Shown here piece by piece: positions 42,656-51,039 of a stretch of DNA of 64,000 bases. The translations under genes and the position numbers were made by a program. The notes beneath the pieces are model-generated. The model was not told where the DNA came from. It saw nothing but the letters and a program-made list of their open reading frames with translations, and searched no databases. The stretch comes from an uncultured Phascolarctobacterium sp. (GTDB taxonomy: Bacteria > Bacillota > Negativicutes > Acidaminococcales > Acidaminococcaceae), in assembly GCA_900547415.1 (NCBI GenBank), contig URGS01000005.1, positions 1 through 64,000 of the forward strand, given 5' to 3'. How positions within the stretch are numbered: the first letter of the stretch is position 1; every line of letters starts with the position of its first letter.

Positions 42656-43924
42656 ATGGCTACAAGAAAACGAAGAAAAAAATCCTCGGGCAATTCTCAT
42701 ATTTTATTGGCTTTGGTTGCAATTATAGCTATTTTGTCCATAATTGGCGGCTTTTTTTACGCTCAGCACAAAAGCAAAAAAGATGTGTTTGTGCCTAAGG
42801 ATGACGATAAACAGGAGACAACAGTTATTAGTCTGATGGATGAGTCAATAGAGGCACAACGTCTTGTGGATACCATCCTGCTGACTAAAAATAATTGGCA
42901 GCTTATAGAAAACAGCAGCGAAGAAAAGAAGATTGCTGTTGAAGGCTCTGCTTCTTCTGTAAAAATCAGCCAGCGTGAGCTTGCTGTTGGCGTGCCTAAC
43001 ACAACAAGCCTTGCAGGTGCTGCAGAATGGTTAAAGCGCAGAGTTGATGATACAAGTCTGGTTTATATTTCCGGCGAGGAAAGCAATTATAAAAAATGGG
43101 ATGGTTACAAGGTTAAGATTGGTATTGAAGCTAAAGCTGGTGACGGTACCAAAAGCTTTGTAACAGATACCATTACTTTTTTCCACAATAGTAATTTGAA
43201 TAAAGAGGATAAGGATGTCAAGGACATTCCTAAAACAGATAAGCCCCAGACTAAGAAATATAGTGGCAAGCTGGCCGTAATTATTGATGATTGCGGCTAT
43301 GATATGAAGAATGTTCGTGCGTTGCTGGATACTAAATTTCCCTTCAGCTATGCTATTTTGCCATTTAAGGATTTTAGCAGCGATGTTTTGGCTATGGTAA
43401 ATGAACAGGGCAGGGTTCCTATGCTCCATTTACCTATGGAACCTATGGATAAGAGCGCAATGTCTGAAGGCAAAAGTACAGTTCAGGTTTCTATGACTGC
43501 AGATCAGCAGCGTGCCTTGGTGCGCAAGGCTGTTAATAGTCTTCCGGGAATCATGGGTGTTAATAATCATCAGGGTTCTAGAGCTACCAGTGATCCTACG
43601 ACAATGAAGAATGTACTGCGTGAGCTGAAAGGGAACAATCTATTTTTTGTTGACAGCAAGACTACCGGAGCCACTAAGGGCCGTGATATAGCTCGCAGCA
43701 TGGGAGTTCCAACTGCTCGTAATGATATTTTTCTGGACAACAGCACAAATCCGGAGGAAATCCGTAAGCAAATCTACAAGGCTTTTGAACTGGCTGACAA
43801 GAATGGCAGTGCTATTGCTATTTGCCATGCTCGTCCCGGTACTGCTGCCTGCTGGACAAAATACGCTGATGAGTTCAGAAAATCGGGCATCACCTTTGTA
43901 TCTGTAACTGAGCTTTTATATTAA
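42656..43924 (+). CDS. Divergent polysaccharide deacetylase (YibQ-like), exported
   Basis: A 422-residue protein with an N-terminal membrane anchor (about 15-36, ILLALVAIIAILSIIGGFFYA) after a basic start. Residues 55-175 form a beta-rich linker domain. The C-terminal domain (from about 200, KLAVIIDDCGYDMKNVRALL) belongs to the divergent polysaccharide deacetylase family: conserved DD in IIDDCG, LHLPMEP and NNHQGSRAT, which carry the metal ligands. It presumably modifies or trims a wall glycan. It follows the recombinase after 14 nt. Confidence 0.85.
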   Translation: MATRKRRKKSSGNSHILLALVAIIAILSIIGGFFYAQHKSKKDVFVPKDDDKQETTVISLMDESIEAQRLVDTILLTKNNWQLIENSSEEKKIAVEGSASSVKISQRELAVGVPNTTSLAGAAEWLKRRVDDTSLVYISGEESNYKKWDGYKVKIGIEAKAGDGTKSFVTDTITFFHNSNLNKEDKDVKDIPKTDKPQTKKYSGKLAVIIDDCGYDMKNVRALLDTKFPFSYAILPFKDFSSDVLAMVNEQGRVPMLHLPMEPMDKSAMSEGKSTVQVSMTADQQRALVRKAVNSLPGIMGVNNHQGSRATSDPTTMKNVLRELKGNNLFFVDSKTTGATKGRDIARSMGVPTARNDIFLDNSTNPEEIRKQIYKAFELADKNGSAIAICHARPGTAACWTKYADEFRKSGITFVSVTELLY

Positions 43925-43956
43925 TTGAGGGATAATTGGCAAAAGGGGTTAAAACG

Positions 43957-45198
43957 ATGTTTGTAGAAGAAACTATTAGCAAATATGAAAAATATATTAA
44001 TCCTGCACAGGCAAAGCTGTTTCGCTTTATGGGTCTGGCAAGTGTAGAGGGTCACGCTGAGGGTTGGACTATTACCGATTCTGAAGGCAGAGAGTTTATT
44101 GACTGTCTGGGCGGATATGGTATGTTTGCTCTCGGTCACCGTCATCCTAAGGTTGTAGAAGCTGTTGAAAAGGCTCTGCATACCATGCCTATGTGTGGTA
44201 AGGTCCTCTTTAACCGTCCTATGGCAGATTTGGCGGAGGCGTTGGCTGAAATTACTCCTGGTGATTTGCAGTACAGCTTTTTTGTAAATAGTGGTACTGA
44301 GACTGTCGAGGGCTGCTTAAAGGTTGCTCGTCTGGCGACCAAAAGAAAAAAATTTGTTGCAGCCAATAATGCCTTTCATGGCAAAACTATGGGCAGCTTA
44401 ACTGCTACAGGCAGAGACTTGTATCGCGAGCCCTTTAAGCCTCTTTTAGACGGCTTTACTCATGTTCCATTTGGTAATATTGCAGCAATGGAGTCTGCGG
44501 TGGACGAAGAAACTGCAGCTGTTATTTTAGAGCCGATTCAGGGCGAGGGCGGTATAATTATTCCTCCTGCAGGCTACCTGCGTCAGGTTAAGGAGCTGTG
44601 CGAAGCGAAGGGCGCTCTGTTTATTGCAGACGAGGTACAAACTGGTATTGGCAGAACTGGTGCGTGGTTTGGCGTAAACCATGAGGACGTAAAGCCTGAC
44701 CTGATGGCTTGCGCTAAGGCTCTTGGCGGCGGCGTAATGCCTATTGGTGCAATTATTGGTACTCCTAGAGCTTGGCAGGGACTGATTGAGGCTCCTTTTC
44801 TGCATACCTCTACCTTTGGCGGTAACCAATTGGCTTGTGCTGCAGGTGTAGCAGCTATTAGTGTAATTAAAGAGGAAAATCTTTTGGAGCGTGGTGCCGA
44901 AATCGGTGCATATCTTAAGGCTGGCTTGGAAAGCATTGCAGCGGAATTCCCAAGTGTTATCAGTGAAGTACGTGGACGTGGTATGATGATTGGTATTGAG
45001 CTGACAAAAGAGGGTGCTGGCGGCATGCTTATGTCCTTAATGATTGACAAGAGCATTATTGTGGCCTATACCTTAAACAATCCCAAGGTTATTCGTATGG
45101 AGCCGCCTCTGATTATGCCTAAAGAGGTTGTAGACTACGTACTGGAGCAATTCCGTGACGCAGTGGCTACTACTGCCAGCGTTATTGAGGATTTGTAA
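43957..45198 (+). CDS. Class III PLP-dependent aminotransferase (putrescine/ornithine type)
   Basis: A 413-residue aminotransferase. Signature parts: SGTETVEGCLKVARLAT, AFHGKTMGSLTATG, ILEPIQGEGGI, FIADEVQTGIGRTG, and ACAKALGGGVMPIGA with the PLP-binding Lys. The sequence around GYGMFALGHRHPKVVEAV resembles putrescine aminotransferases, but ornithine or other diamine substrates are possible. I chose ATG 43957, with AAGGGG at 43943; TTG 43936 in the same frame is an alternative. Confidence 0.85.
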   Translation: MFVEETISKYEKYINPAQAKLFRFMGLASVEGHAEGWTITDSEGREFIDCLGGYGMFALGHRHPKVVEAVEKALHTMPMCGKVLFNRPMADLAEALAEITPGDLQYSFFVNSGTETVEGCLKVARLATKRKKFVAANNAFHGKTMGSLTATGRDLYREPFKPLLDGFTHVPFGNIAAMESAVDEETAAVILEPIQGEGGIIIPPAGYLRQVKELCEAKGALFIADEVQTGIGRTGAWFGVNHEDVKPDLMACAKALGGGVMPIGAIIGTPRAWQGLIEAPFLHTSTFGGNQLACAAGVAAISVIKEENLLERGAEIGAYLKAGLESIAAEFPSVISEVRGRGMMIGIELTKEGAGGMLMSLMIDKSIIVAYTLNNPKVIRMEPPLIMPKEVVDYVLEQFRDAVATTASVIEDL

Positions 45199-45282
45199 AA
45201 AATTTGCTTTTTATTAATTACAGAGGTCTTAGCTTATTTATAATATCCCTGTAAATTACTATGTTATATGAGGAGGATAACT

Positions 45283-45717
45283 ATGCCTTATGTAGAAACT
45301 AAAACCGTCATTAAGGGTGACGGTGTCCAAATTTACGATATTATTAAGGATATGGCTGCATATCCCAGCTTTATGAAGGACTTGGTTAGTGTAGAGATTT
45401 TGGAGCGCGGAGAGAATTACACTGTTTCTCATTGGGTATCCAATGTTGATGGCCGTAAAATTGTTTGGACTGAACGCGATACCTTTTATCCTGAGGAGCT
45501 TAAGATTACTTATGCGCAGACAGAGGGAGATTTGAAGAAAATGGAAGGCCAATGGGTAATTGAGCCTAAGGCAGAAGGCTGCGAGGTAACTCTGGCTGTT
45601 GATTTTGAATTCGGCATTCCCATGATTGCAGGACTCTTAAATCCTATCTTAAAGAAAAAAGTTCGTGAAAATAGTGAAAATATGTTGACATCTATCAAGG
45701 AGCAAATTGAAAAATAG
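45283..45717 (+). CDS. SRPBCC (START-like, RatA/coenzyme Q-binding type) protein
   Basis: A 144-residue lipid-binding-fold protein from ATG 45283; AGGAGG sits just upstream, and an in-frame ATG at 45268 lies before it. The fold's beginning is VIKGDGVQIYDIIKDMAAYPSFMKDL, followed by beta strands and a final helix (ENSENMLTSIKEQIEK). YPxFMxxV-type motifs fit the RatA/COQ10 subgroup of SRPBCC proteins. The ligand is unknown. Confidence 0.75.
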   Translation: MPYVETKTVIKGDGVQIYDIIKDMAAYPSFMKDLVSVEILERGENYTVSHWVSNVDGRKIVWTERDTFYPEELKITYAQTEGDLKKMEGQWVIEPKAEGCEVTLAVDFEFGIPMIAGLLNPILKKKVRENSENMLTSIKEQIEK

Positions 45718-45786
45718 TTCCGCTCTTGTTATAATTGAATATGTATCATATATTTGATTGTTTTTGACGAGGAGGAAATTTAAACA

Positions 45787-46632
45787 ATGAAAACAACTAT
45801 GCTGATGGTTTCATTAACCGTCATTCTTATGCTTCTGGGTGACTACTTCGGTGGTCTCAAGGGTATGACTGTAATGCTGTTTGTTGGTGTGGCAATGAAC
45901 TTCTTTACCTACTGGAACAGTGATAAAATGGTCTTGGCACACTATGATGCGCAGCAGGTTGATAAAAATTCTGCGCCTGGCCTATATGCCATCGTAGAAA
46001 AGCTGGCTAAAAAAGCAGGTATTCCTACTCCTGCTGTATATGTTATCAACAGTCCTGTACCCAATGCATTTGCAACTGGTCGTAATCCTGAGCATGCAGC
46101 TGTTGCAGTAAATACTGCTTTGGCAGATATGCTGGATAAGGACGAGCTTGAAGGCGTTTTGGCTCATGAAATCAGCCACATTAAGCATCGCGATATTTTG
46201 GTAAGCACTATTGCTGCTTCTATGGCTGGTGCTATTACTACTATTGCTCAATGGGGTATGTTCTTTGGCGGCGGCAGTGATGAGGATGGCGAAAGCCGCA
46301 ATCCTATTGTAAGTATTTTGATCATGCTGCTGGCTCCTATTGCTGCAGCAATTATTCAAATGGCTGTATCCCGTTCCCGTGAGTACATGGCCGACGAGTC
46401 TGGCGGTGAAATTAGTGGCAAGCCTGAAGCGCTGGCAAGTGCTTTGCTGAAAATTGAAGCTTATGCTCAACGCGGAGTTATGCCTGGCGCAACTGAGGCT
46501 ACTGCTCACATGTTTATTATCAATCCGTTCTCTGGTGCTGACGTAAAACAGCTTTTCAGTACTCACCCCTCTACTGAGGAACGCGTAAAGCTGCTCCGTG
46601 AACAGGCTAAGCGAATGGGAAGACTTAAATAA
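45787..46632 (+). CDS. htpX: Membrane zinc metalloprotease HtpX
   Basis: Degrades misfolded membrane proteins under stress. Two N-terminal membrane helices (about 4-22 and 25-40) precede the HExxH motif in VLAHEISHIKHRD. Two more helices follow (SMAGAITTIAQWGMFFG and SILIMLLAPIAAAIIQMAV). The third zinc ligand is the Glu in SREYMADESGG. The Ser-Arg-Glu-Tyr sequence is typical of HtpX. Length is 281. The start is 10 nt behind GAGGAGG. Confidence 0.96.
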   Translation: MKTTMLMVSLTVILMLLGDYFGGLKGMTVMLFVGVAMNFFTYWNSDKMVLAHYDAQQVDKNSAPGLYAIVEKLAKKAGIPTPAVYVINSPVPNAFATGRNPEHAAVAVNTALADMLDKDELEGVLAHEISHIKHRDILVSTIAASMAGAITTIAQWGMFFGGGSDEDGESRNPIVSILIMLLAPIAAAIIQMAVSRSREYMADESGGEISGKPEALASALLKIEAYAQRGVMPGATEATAHMFIINPFSGADVKQLFSTHPSTEERVKLLREQAKRMGRLK

Positions 46633-46687
46633 TCGATGAATGCTGCTTTTTAGGCAGCATCCGCTTATGTAGAAGGAGGTAATACCA

Positions 46688-47770
46688 ATGAATTCACAAG
46701 AGCAATTGCAATGGCTGCAGCGTTTTTCTGAAACCTGCGGTGTGTCCGGCTTTGAGGGCCGTATGAAAAAATTAATGCTGGAACGTCTGTCTAGCTATAA
46801 GGATGTTTCCTATGACAAGTTGGGCAGTGTTGTCTTTACTAAAAATGCAGAGGAAGCTGACGCTCCCAAGATTATGCTGGCCAGCCATATGGACGAAATT
46901 GGCTTTATGGTAAAATACATTACTAAAGAAGGCTTTCTGCGTTTTACTTGCCTTGGCGGCTGGTGGGAGCAGGTAATGCTCAGCCAACGCGTAATTGTTC
47001 ATGGCAGCAAGGGGGACCTGGTAGGTGTAGTAGGCAGCAAACCGCCTCACATTCTTCCTCCGGAGGAACGCACTAAGGTTGTCCAAAAACGTGATATGTA
47101 TATTGATATCGGTGCCGAAAGTGCAGAGCATGCTCGTGAAATGGGCGTGTTTGAAGGCTGTCCTGTAACTCCTGATGTAAAAATGGCAGTTATGGGCGAT
47201 GGCAAGGTGCTGGCAGGCAAGGCTTGGGATAACCGTATTGGCTGCGCAGTAATGGCAGACGTTATGGATAATGTTTTGGCAGAGGGCAGCCCCAATACTG
47301 TTTATGGTGTTGCTACCGTACAGGAGGAGGTAGGCCTGCGTGGTGCTCAAACCAGTGCCAACCTGCTGAACCCTGATATTGCCTTTGTACTTGATACTTG
47401 TGTTGCAGGCGGTACTCCTGGTGTAGCAGACGATGTTGCTCCTGCTGTAATCGGCAAGGGCATTGCAATTACTGTATTTGACGCAAGCATGATTCCTAAC
47501 ACTGCGCTGCGCGATATGGCTTTTGAAACTGCTAAAAAGCTTGGCATTCCTACCCAAATCAGCATTTCTGAAGGTGGCGGTACTGACGGCGGACGTATTC
47601 ATCTGTCCGGCAGCGGCGTTCTGACACTAACCTTTAGCGTTCCTACACGCTATATCCATAGCCATCAGTCCGTAATTCATATGGACGACTACCTGAGTGC
47701 TGTTAAGCTGATTACCGCAATGGTTAAGAAGCTTGATAAGGCTAAATATCAGGAGCTGTTGGCAAAATAA
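46688..47770 (+). CDS. M42-family metallopeptidase
   Basis: A 360-residue cytosolic aminopeptidase with two metals (glutamyl/deblocking aminopeptidase, or the misnamed cellulase family FrvX). Metal ligands are visible as His in ASHMDEIG, Asp in AWDNRIGC, Glu-Glu in VQEEVGLRGAQ, Asp in LDTCVAGG and His near the end in TRYIHSHQSVIHMDD. GDGKVLAGKAWDNR is the family signature. It probably trims peptides for amino acid supply. Confidence 0.9.
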   Translation: MNSQEQLQWLQRFSETCGVSGFEGRMKKLMLERLSSYKDVSYDKLGSVVFTKNAEEADAPKIMLASHMDEIGFMVKYITKEGFLRFTCLGGWWEQVMLSQRVIVHGSKGDLVGVVGSKPPHILPPEERTKVVQKRDMYIDIGAESAEHAREMGVFEGCPVTPDVKMAVMGDGKVLAGKAWDNRIGCAVMADVMDNVLAEGSPNTVYGVATVQEEVGLRGAQTSANLLNPDIAFVLDTCVAGGTPGVADDVAPAVIGKGIAITVFDASMIPNTALRDMAFETAKKLGIPTQISISEGGGTDGGRIHLSGSGVLTLTFSVPTRYIHSHQSVIHMDDYLSAVKLITAMVKKLDKAKYQELLAK

Positions 47771-47824
47771 GCCGTCATCAGGTGTATCAAACTTGACACC
47801 TTTGTCCGACTGTGGGATAATAAC

Positions 47825-47853
47825 TTGACTAATATCGTTTGACGATTTAGTAT
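47825..47853 (+). promoter_or_regulatory. Promoter of ndk
   Basis: -35 TTGACT (47825-47830), 17-nt spacer, -10 TAGTAT (47848-47853), 35 nt before the ndk start. A small GGTGT/ACACC hairpin (47781-47800) lies upstream as a possible M42 terminator. Confidence 0.55.
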
Positions 47854-47887
47854 ATATTAAGAATAAATATTAAGGAGAGATTTACAA

Positions 47888-48307
47888 ATGGCTATTGAAC
47901 AAACTCTGGTACTGGTAAAACCCGACGGCGTTGCTAAAAACCTGATTGGTGACATCATCGCTCGTTTCGAACACAAAGGTCTGAAAGTTGCTGCTCTGAA
48001 ACTGGTTAAAGTTTCTGAAGCACAAGCTAAATTCCACTATGCTGAGCATGAAGGCAAACCCTTCTTCGGCGAACTGGTTGACTTCATCATCGGCGCTCCT
48101 CTGGTTTGCGCAGTAATCCGTGGTGAAAATGCTATTAAAGCTGTTCGTCAACTGAACGGCGCTACCAACCCGCTGGAAGCTGTTCCTGGCTCCATCCGTG
48201 GTGACTTCGCTCTGACCATCGGCGAAAACATCGTTCATGGTTCCGACAGCCCGGAAGCTGCTGAGCGCGAAATCAACAACTTCTTCTCCGCTGAAGAAAT
48301 CTACTAA
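47888..48307 (+). CDS. ndk: Nucleoside diphosphate kinase
   Basis: Balances nucleoside triphosphates. The 139-residue protein shows TLVLVKPDGVAKNLIG, ATNPLEAVPGSIRGD, and the active-site His in NIVHGSDSPEAAERE. Codon use is strikingly biased to C-ending codons and CTG, unlike most neighbours but like leuS; this suggests high expression. It ends at a strong terminator. Confidence 0.97.
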   Translation: MAIEQTLVLVKPDGVAKNLIGDIIARFEHKGLKVAALKLVKVSEAQAKFHYAEHEGKPFFGELVDFIIGAPLVCAVIRGENAIKAVRQLNGATNPLEAVPGSIRGDFALTIGENIVHGSDSPEAAEREINNFFSAEEIY

Positions 48308-48321
48308 TTCAAACTGTTCTG

Positions 48322-48352
48322 AGCCCCCTTTGCTTTTTAGCAGGGGGGCTTA
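48322..48352 (+). terminator. Terminator after ndk
   Basis: AGCCCCC pairs with GGGGGCT, continued by TGCT/AGCA around a TTTT loop. The downstream T content is low (TAGCTAT), so efficiency is uncertain. Confidence 0.65.
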
Positions 48353-48406
48353 GCTATAGCAACTGCTAAAATACACTCTCACTTATACGGAAAGGATGGT
48401 GCAGAT

Positions 48407-48922
48407 ATGAAGAAAGCTGCAGTATACACCAGAACTGGTGACAAAGGTACTACCGGTCTCTATACCGGTGAGCGCGTAGCAAAACAAAGCCTGCGTGTTG
48501 AAGCGTACGGCACTATTGATGAAATTACCTCCGCATTAGGCTTGGCACGTTGCCAGGTTAAACGTGAGGATGTTAAAGAAACAATTTATGGCGTGCAAAA
48601 GCTGCTGATGTCCCTTATGGCAGACGTTGCTAGCTTAAACCTGCCCGAGCCTTATATTAAGGAAGAGCATGTAAAAATGTTTGAAGAAACTATCGACAGA
48701 TATGATGCTATGCTTCAGCCTTTGAAGCAATTCCTCATCCCTGGCGATAATGTTGGTTCTGCAGCATTGGATATTGCCCGCACTACTACTCGTCGTGCAG
48801 AGCGCTGCCTGCTGCGTTTGGCAGAAACTGAGCCCGTTAACAACAACGTGCTGATTTGCCTGAACCGTTTGTCTGACCTGTGCTTCATTCTGTCCCGTGT
48901 GGAAAACGAAGTAAAGGAATAA
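48407..48922 (+). CDS. PduO-type cob(I)yrinic acid a,c-diamide adenosyltransferase
   Basis: Transfers the adenosyl group from ATP to cob(I)alamin, giving coenzyme B12. The 171-residue protein has the PduO-type signature YTRTGDKGTTGLYTGERV, the Glu-Arg-type motif in VEAYGTIDEITSALG, and IARTTTRRAERCLLRL with the ATP-binding Arg residues. It supports a B12-dependent metabolism such as methylmalonyl-CoA mutase, consistent with propionate-forming Negativicutes. The terminator at 48943 follows, and the group II intron starts directly behind it. Confidence 0.93.
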   Translation: MKKAAVYTRTGDKGTTGLYTGERVAKQSLRVEAYGTIDEITSALGLARCQVKREDVKETIYGVQKLLMSLMADVASLNLPEPYIKEEHVKMFEETIDRYDAMLQPLKQFLIPGDNVGSAALDIARTTTRRAERCLLRLAETEPVNNNVLICLNRLSDLCFILSRVENEVKE

Positions 48923-48931
48923 GATACTAAA

Positions 48932-48982
48932 ATTAAAAGCTTACGCCCGTTCCCATCTGAATGGTGGGGGCGGGCGTTTTTG
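48932..48982 (+). terminator. Terminator, copy 1 of a flanking direct repeat
   Basis: A 12-bp stem, ACGCCCGTTCCC (48943-48954) with GGGGGCGGGCGT (48966-48977), then TTTTT. The same stem with a different loop, plus upstream TTAAAA-CTTACG, recurs at 54191-54244. Confidence 0.9.
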
Positions 48983-49494
48983 TGGTGTGTCGGGAATGGC
49001 ATATTTCTTACTGGTGAGAGTCCAGTCACGGGTATTTACCGCCAAGTGTAGCGAACCGCAAGCCGTTAGCAGTAATGTTAAGGGGGGAGTAAGCGGTGTA
49101 GCAAAGCTCTCAAGCCTACGAACAGAAACTTGATATAAGGCCAAATGGTGGGTAAGGTTGCTGCACAAACTAAAGCCCTAAAGGTAAACGTAAAACCAAG
49201 ACGGTAAATCAAGAGGTTGTGGAGCGAAAGAAATGTGTCTTACCCCGAGAGGCTCAGTTAGCGTGATTTTTTTCACGTACGATAAAAAGCTTATAACTGG
49301 GAGTCAGCTGAGGTCATAGTAGGTATATGCACTCATACCAAAGGACCTAATGTAACTGTAGCACGAATCGCTACAAGCAATGTCTGGATAGTCAACAATT
49401 AAGGATATGCCTAGAACTAGGAAGCGTAATCCTAGATGGCAGAAGGTAGATGGACGGTTTCAGATAAATCTACTAGTAGAAGGAAGAGTGGCAA

Positions 49495-50792
49495 ATGAGA
49501 TTAATTGATGTGATTGTAAGTGACAAGAATTTATCCGAAGCTATTAAGGCAGTGAAGCGAAATAAAGGTGCAGCCGGAATTGATAAGATGAAGGTAAATG
49601 AGCTTGACGAATACTTCAAAGAACACAAAGCCGAAATAGTTGAGCAAATTCTCCATAAGAAGTACAAACCGCAACCAGTGCGAAGAGTGTATATACCCAA
49701 ACCGAACGGACAAAAGAGACCGTTAGGTATACCGACCGTAGTGGATATGGTAATACAACAAGCGGTAGCACAGATACTTATGCGAGGTTATGAAAAGTAT
49801 TTCATCGATAACAGCTACGGTTTCCAAGTAGGAAGAAGTGCCCATATGGCAGTAGAACAAGTACTTGCGTATTTGAACGAAGGCTACGAATGGGTAATCG
49901 ACCTGGATATACAGAAGTATTTTGACAAAGTAAATCACGATAAATCAATCTCAATACTTAGAGAAAAAGTAAAGGAAGCAGAAGTACTTCATTTGGTACG
50001 CTCATTTCTCAAAGCAGGAGTAATGGAAAATGGACTTATAAGCCCAACTACCGAGGGTGTACCTCAAGGAGGAACATTATCCCCAGTTCTGTCCAACATC
50101 TATCTAGATAAACTGGATAAAGAATTGGAATACAGAGGTCTAAGATTTGCAAGATATGCAGATGATTGCAACATATTCGTAAAATCTGAACTAGCCGCAG
50201 AAAGAGTAATGAAATCTGTAGTTAGTTGGATAGAACGCAAGTTGTTTCTGAAAGTCAACGCTGAAAGAGTCGAATCGTAAGACCAATGAAAAGTCGGTTT
50301 TTAGGCTTTACATTCTGTAAGATGGGAGAGAAATGGGAATGCAAACCTATGGAGAATAGAATTACAAGACTGTACTCCAAGGTAAAAGAAGTAACCTGCC
50401 GAAAACTGGCAACTGCCAAGCCAATAGCATACACATTCGCCAAGCTAAATCAGCTAATACGAGGATGGATTAATTATTTCCGTATTGGCAAGATGAAAGT
50501 TAAAATGCAAGCTTTTGGTGAGTGGATGCGTCACAAAGTACGAGTAGTAATAGTAAAGCAATGGAAGAACCACTCTACTATATACAAAAATCTGCAAATA
50601 CTAAATAGAATAGGAAAATGTGGACTTCCTGAGGAAGCAATATATAAAGTAGCGAATAGCAGATTAGGATGGTACAAACGTTGCTCGATGGATGTGGTAA
50701 ATTATTTACTAAGTCCAAAGATTTTAAGTGTTAGAACAGCGGGTAGACCAGGATTGGTCAACCTGCTGCAATACTATCTAAGTAGTTTGTAA
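49495..50792 (+). pseudogene. Group II intron reverse transcriptase/maturase, frameshifted
   Basis: The RT domain is clear: KRNKGAAGIDKMKV, IPKPNGQKRPLGIPTVVD, YGFQVGRSAHMA, DLDIQKYFDKVNH, EGVPQGGTLSPVLSNIYL and the catalytic RYADDCNIFV. The first frame ends at 50280 after NAERVES. Adding one A to the AAA at 50264-50266 would give NAEKSRIVRPMKSRFLGFT, joining without a gap the maturase part (50286-50792: RLYSKVKEV, LNQLIRGWINYF, WYKRCSMDVVNYL). The intact protein would be about 432 residues without an endonuclease domain. A single-base loss in an A-run may be a real mutation or a sequencing error. Confidence 0.88.
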
Positions 50793-50817
50793 AAATTTTT
50801 TTTCTAACAGTTATGTA

Positions 50818-50890
50818 GCGCCGTATACGAGACCCGTACGTACGGTGCAATGAGAGGTGCGGAGAAATGAAATTCTCCCATCTACTCTAT
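50818..50890 (+). ncRNA. Group II intron domains V and VI
   Basis: Domain V: GCGCCGTA (50818-50825) pairs with TACGGTGC (50841-50848), with an inner TACG/CGTA helix and a CG bulge. Domain VI: GAG-AGGTG pairs with CATCT-CTC around GGAGAA/TTCTCC, leaving one unpaired A at 50884 as the branch point, six bases before the AT end at 50890. The ribozyme 3' end appears intact. Confidence 0.82.
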
Positions 50891-51039
50891 TTTGCATTTG
50901 CAGATATTTTGCCAAATGTACGTGAAAAGATGATGTATAATATTAACATGATAATTCATCCACAAAAATAACAATGTTTCTAGTGGGTGTTTAGAATAAG
51001 TAATCTATAAGCGATAATTAAAGGAAGGATGATATTATT

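Larger units (their letters stand above)
48985..50890 (+). mobile_element. Group II intron inserted behind a terminator
   Basis: The 5' end GTGTG (48985) fits the consensus for group II introns. The 5' ribozyme region contains typical stretches such as GGTGAGAGTCCAGTCACGGG and GTGTAGCGAACCGCAAGCC. A reverse-transcriptase ORF occupies domain IV (49495-50792), and domains V and VI follow, ending in CTAT (50890). Insertion right after the terminator hairpin of the adenosyltransferase gene resembles the site choice of class C introns. The RT lacks an HNH endonuclease domain, also fitting. The exact 5' boundary could be off by a few bases. Confidence 0.88.

Noticed and set aside
46772..47602. A 276-codon open frame antisense to the M42 peptidase gene
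   Set aside because: A mirror of a well-supported gene, with no ribosome site or recognisable domain.
50264..50280. Programmed frameshift in the intron RT
   Set aside because: A run of only three A residues is not a slippery site, and RTs of this kind are normally one frame.
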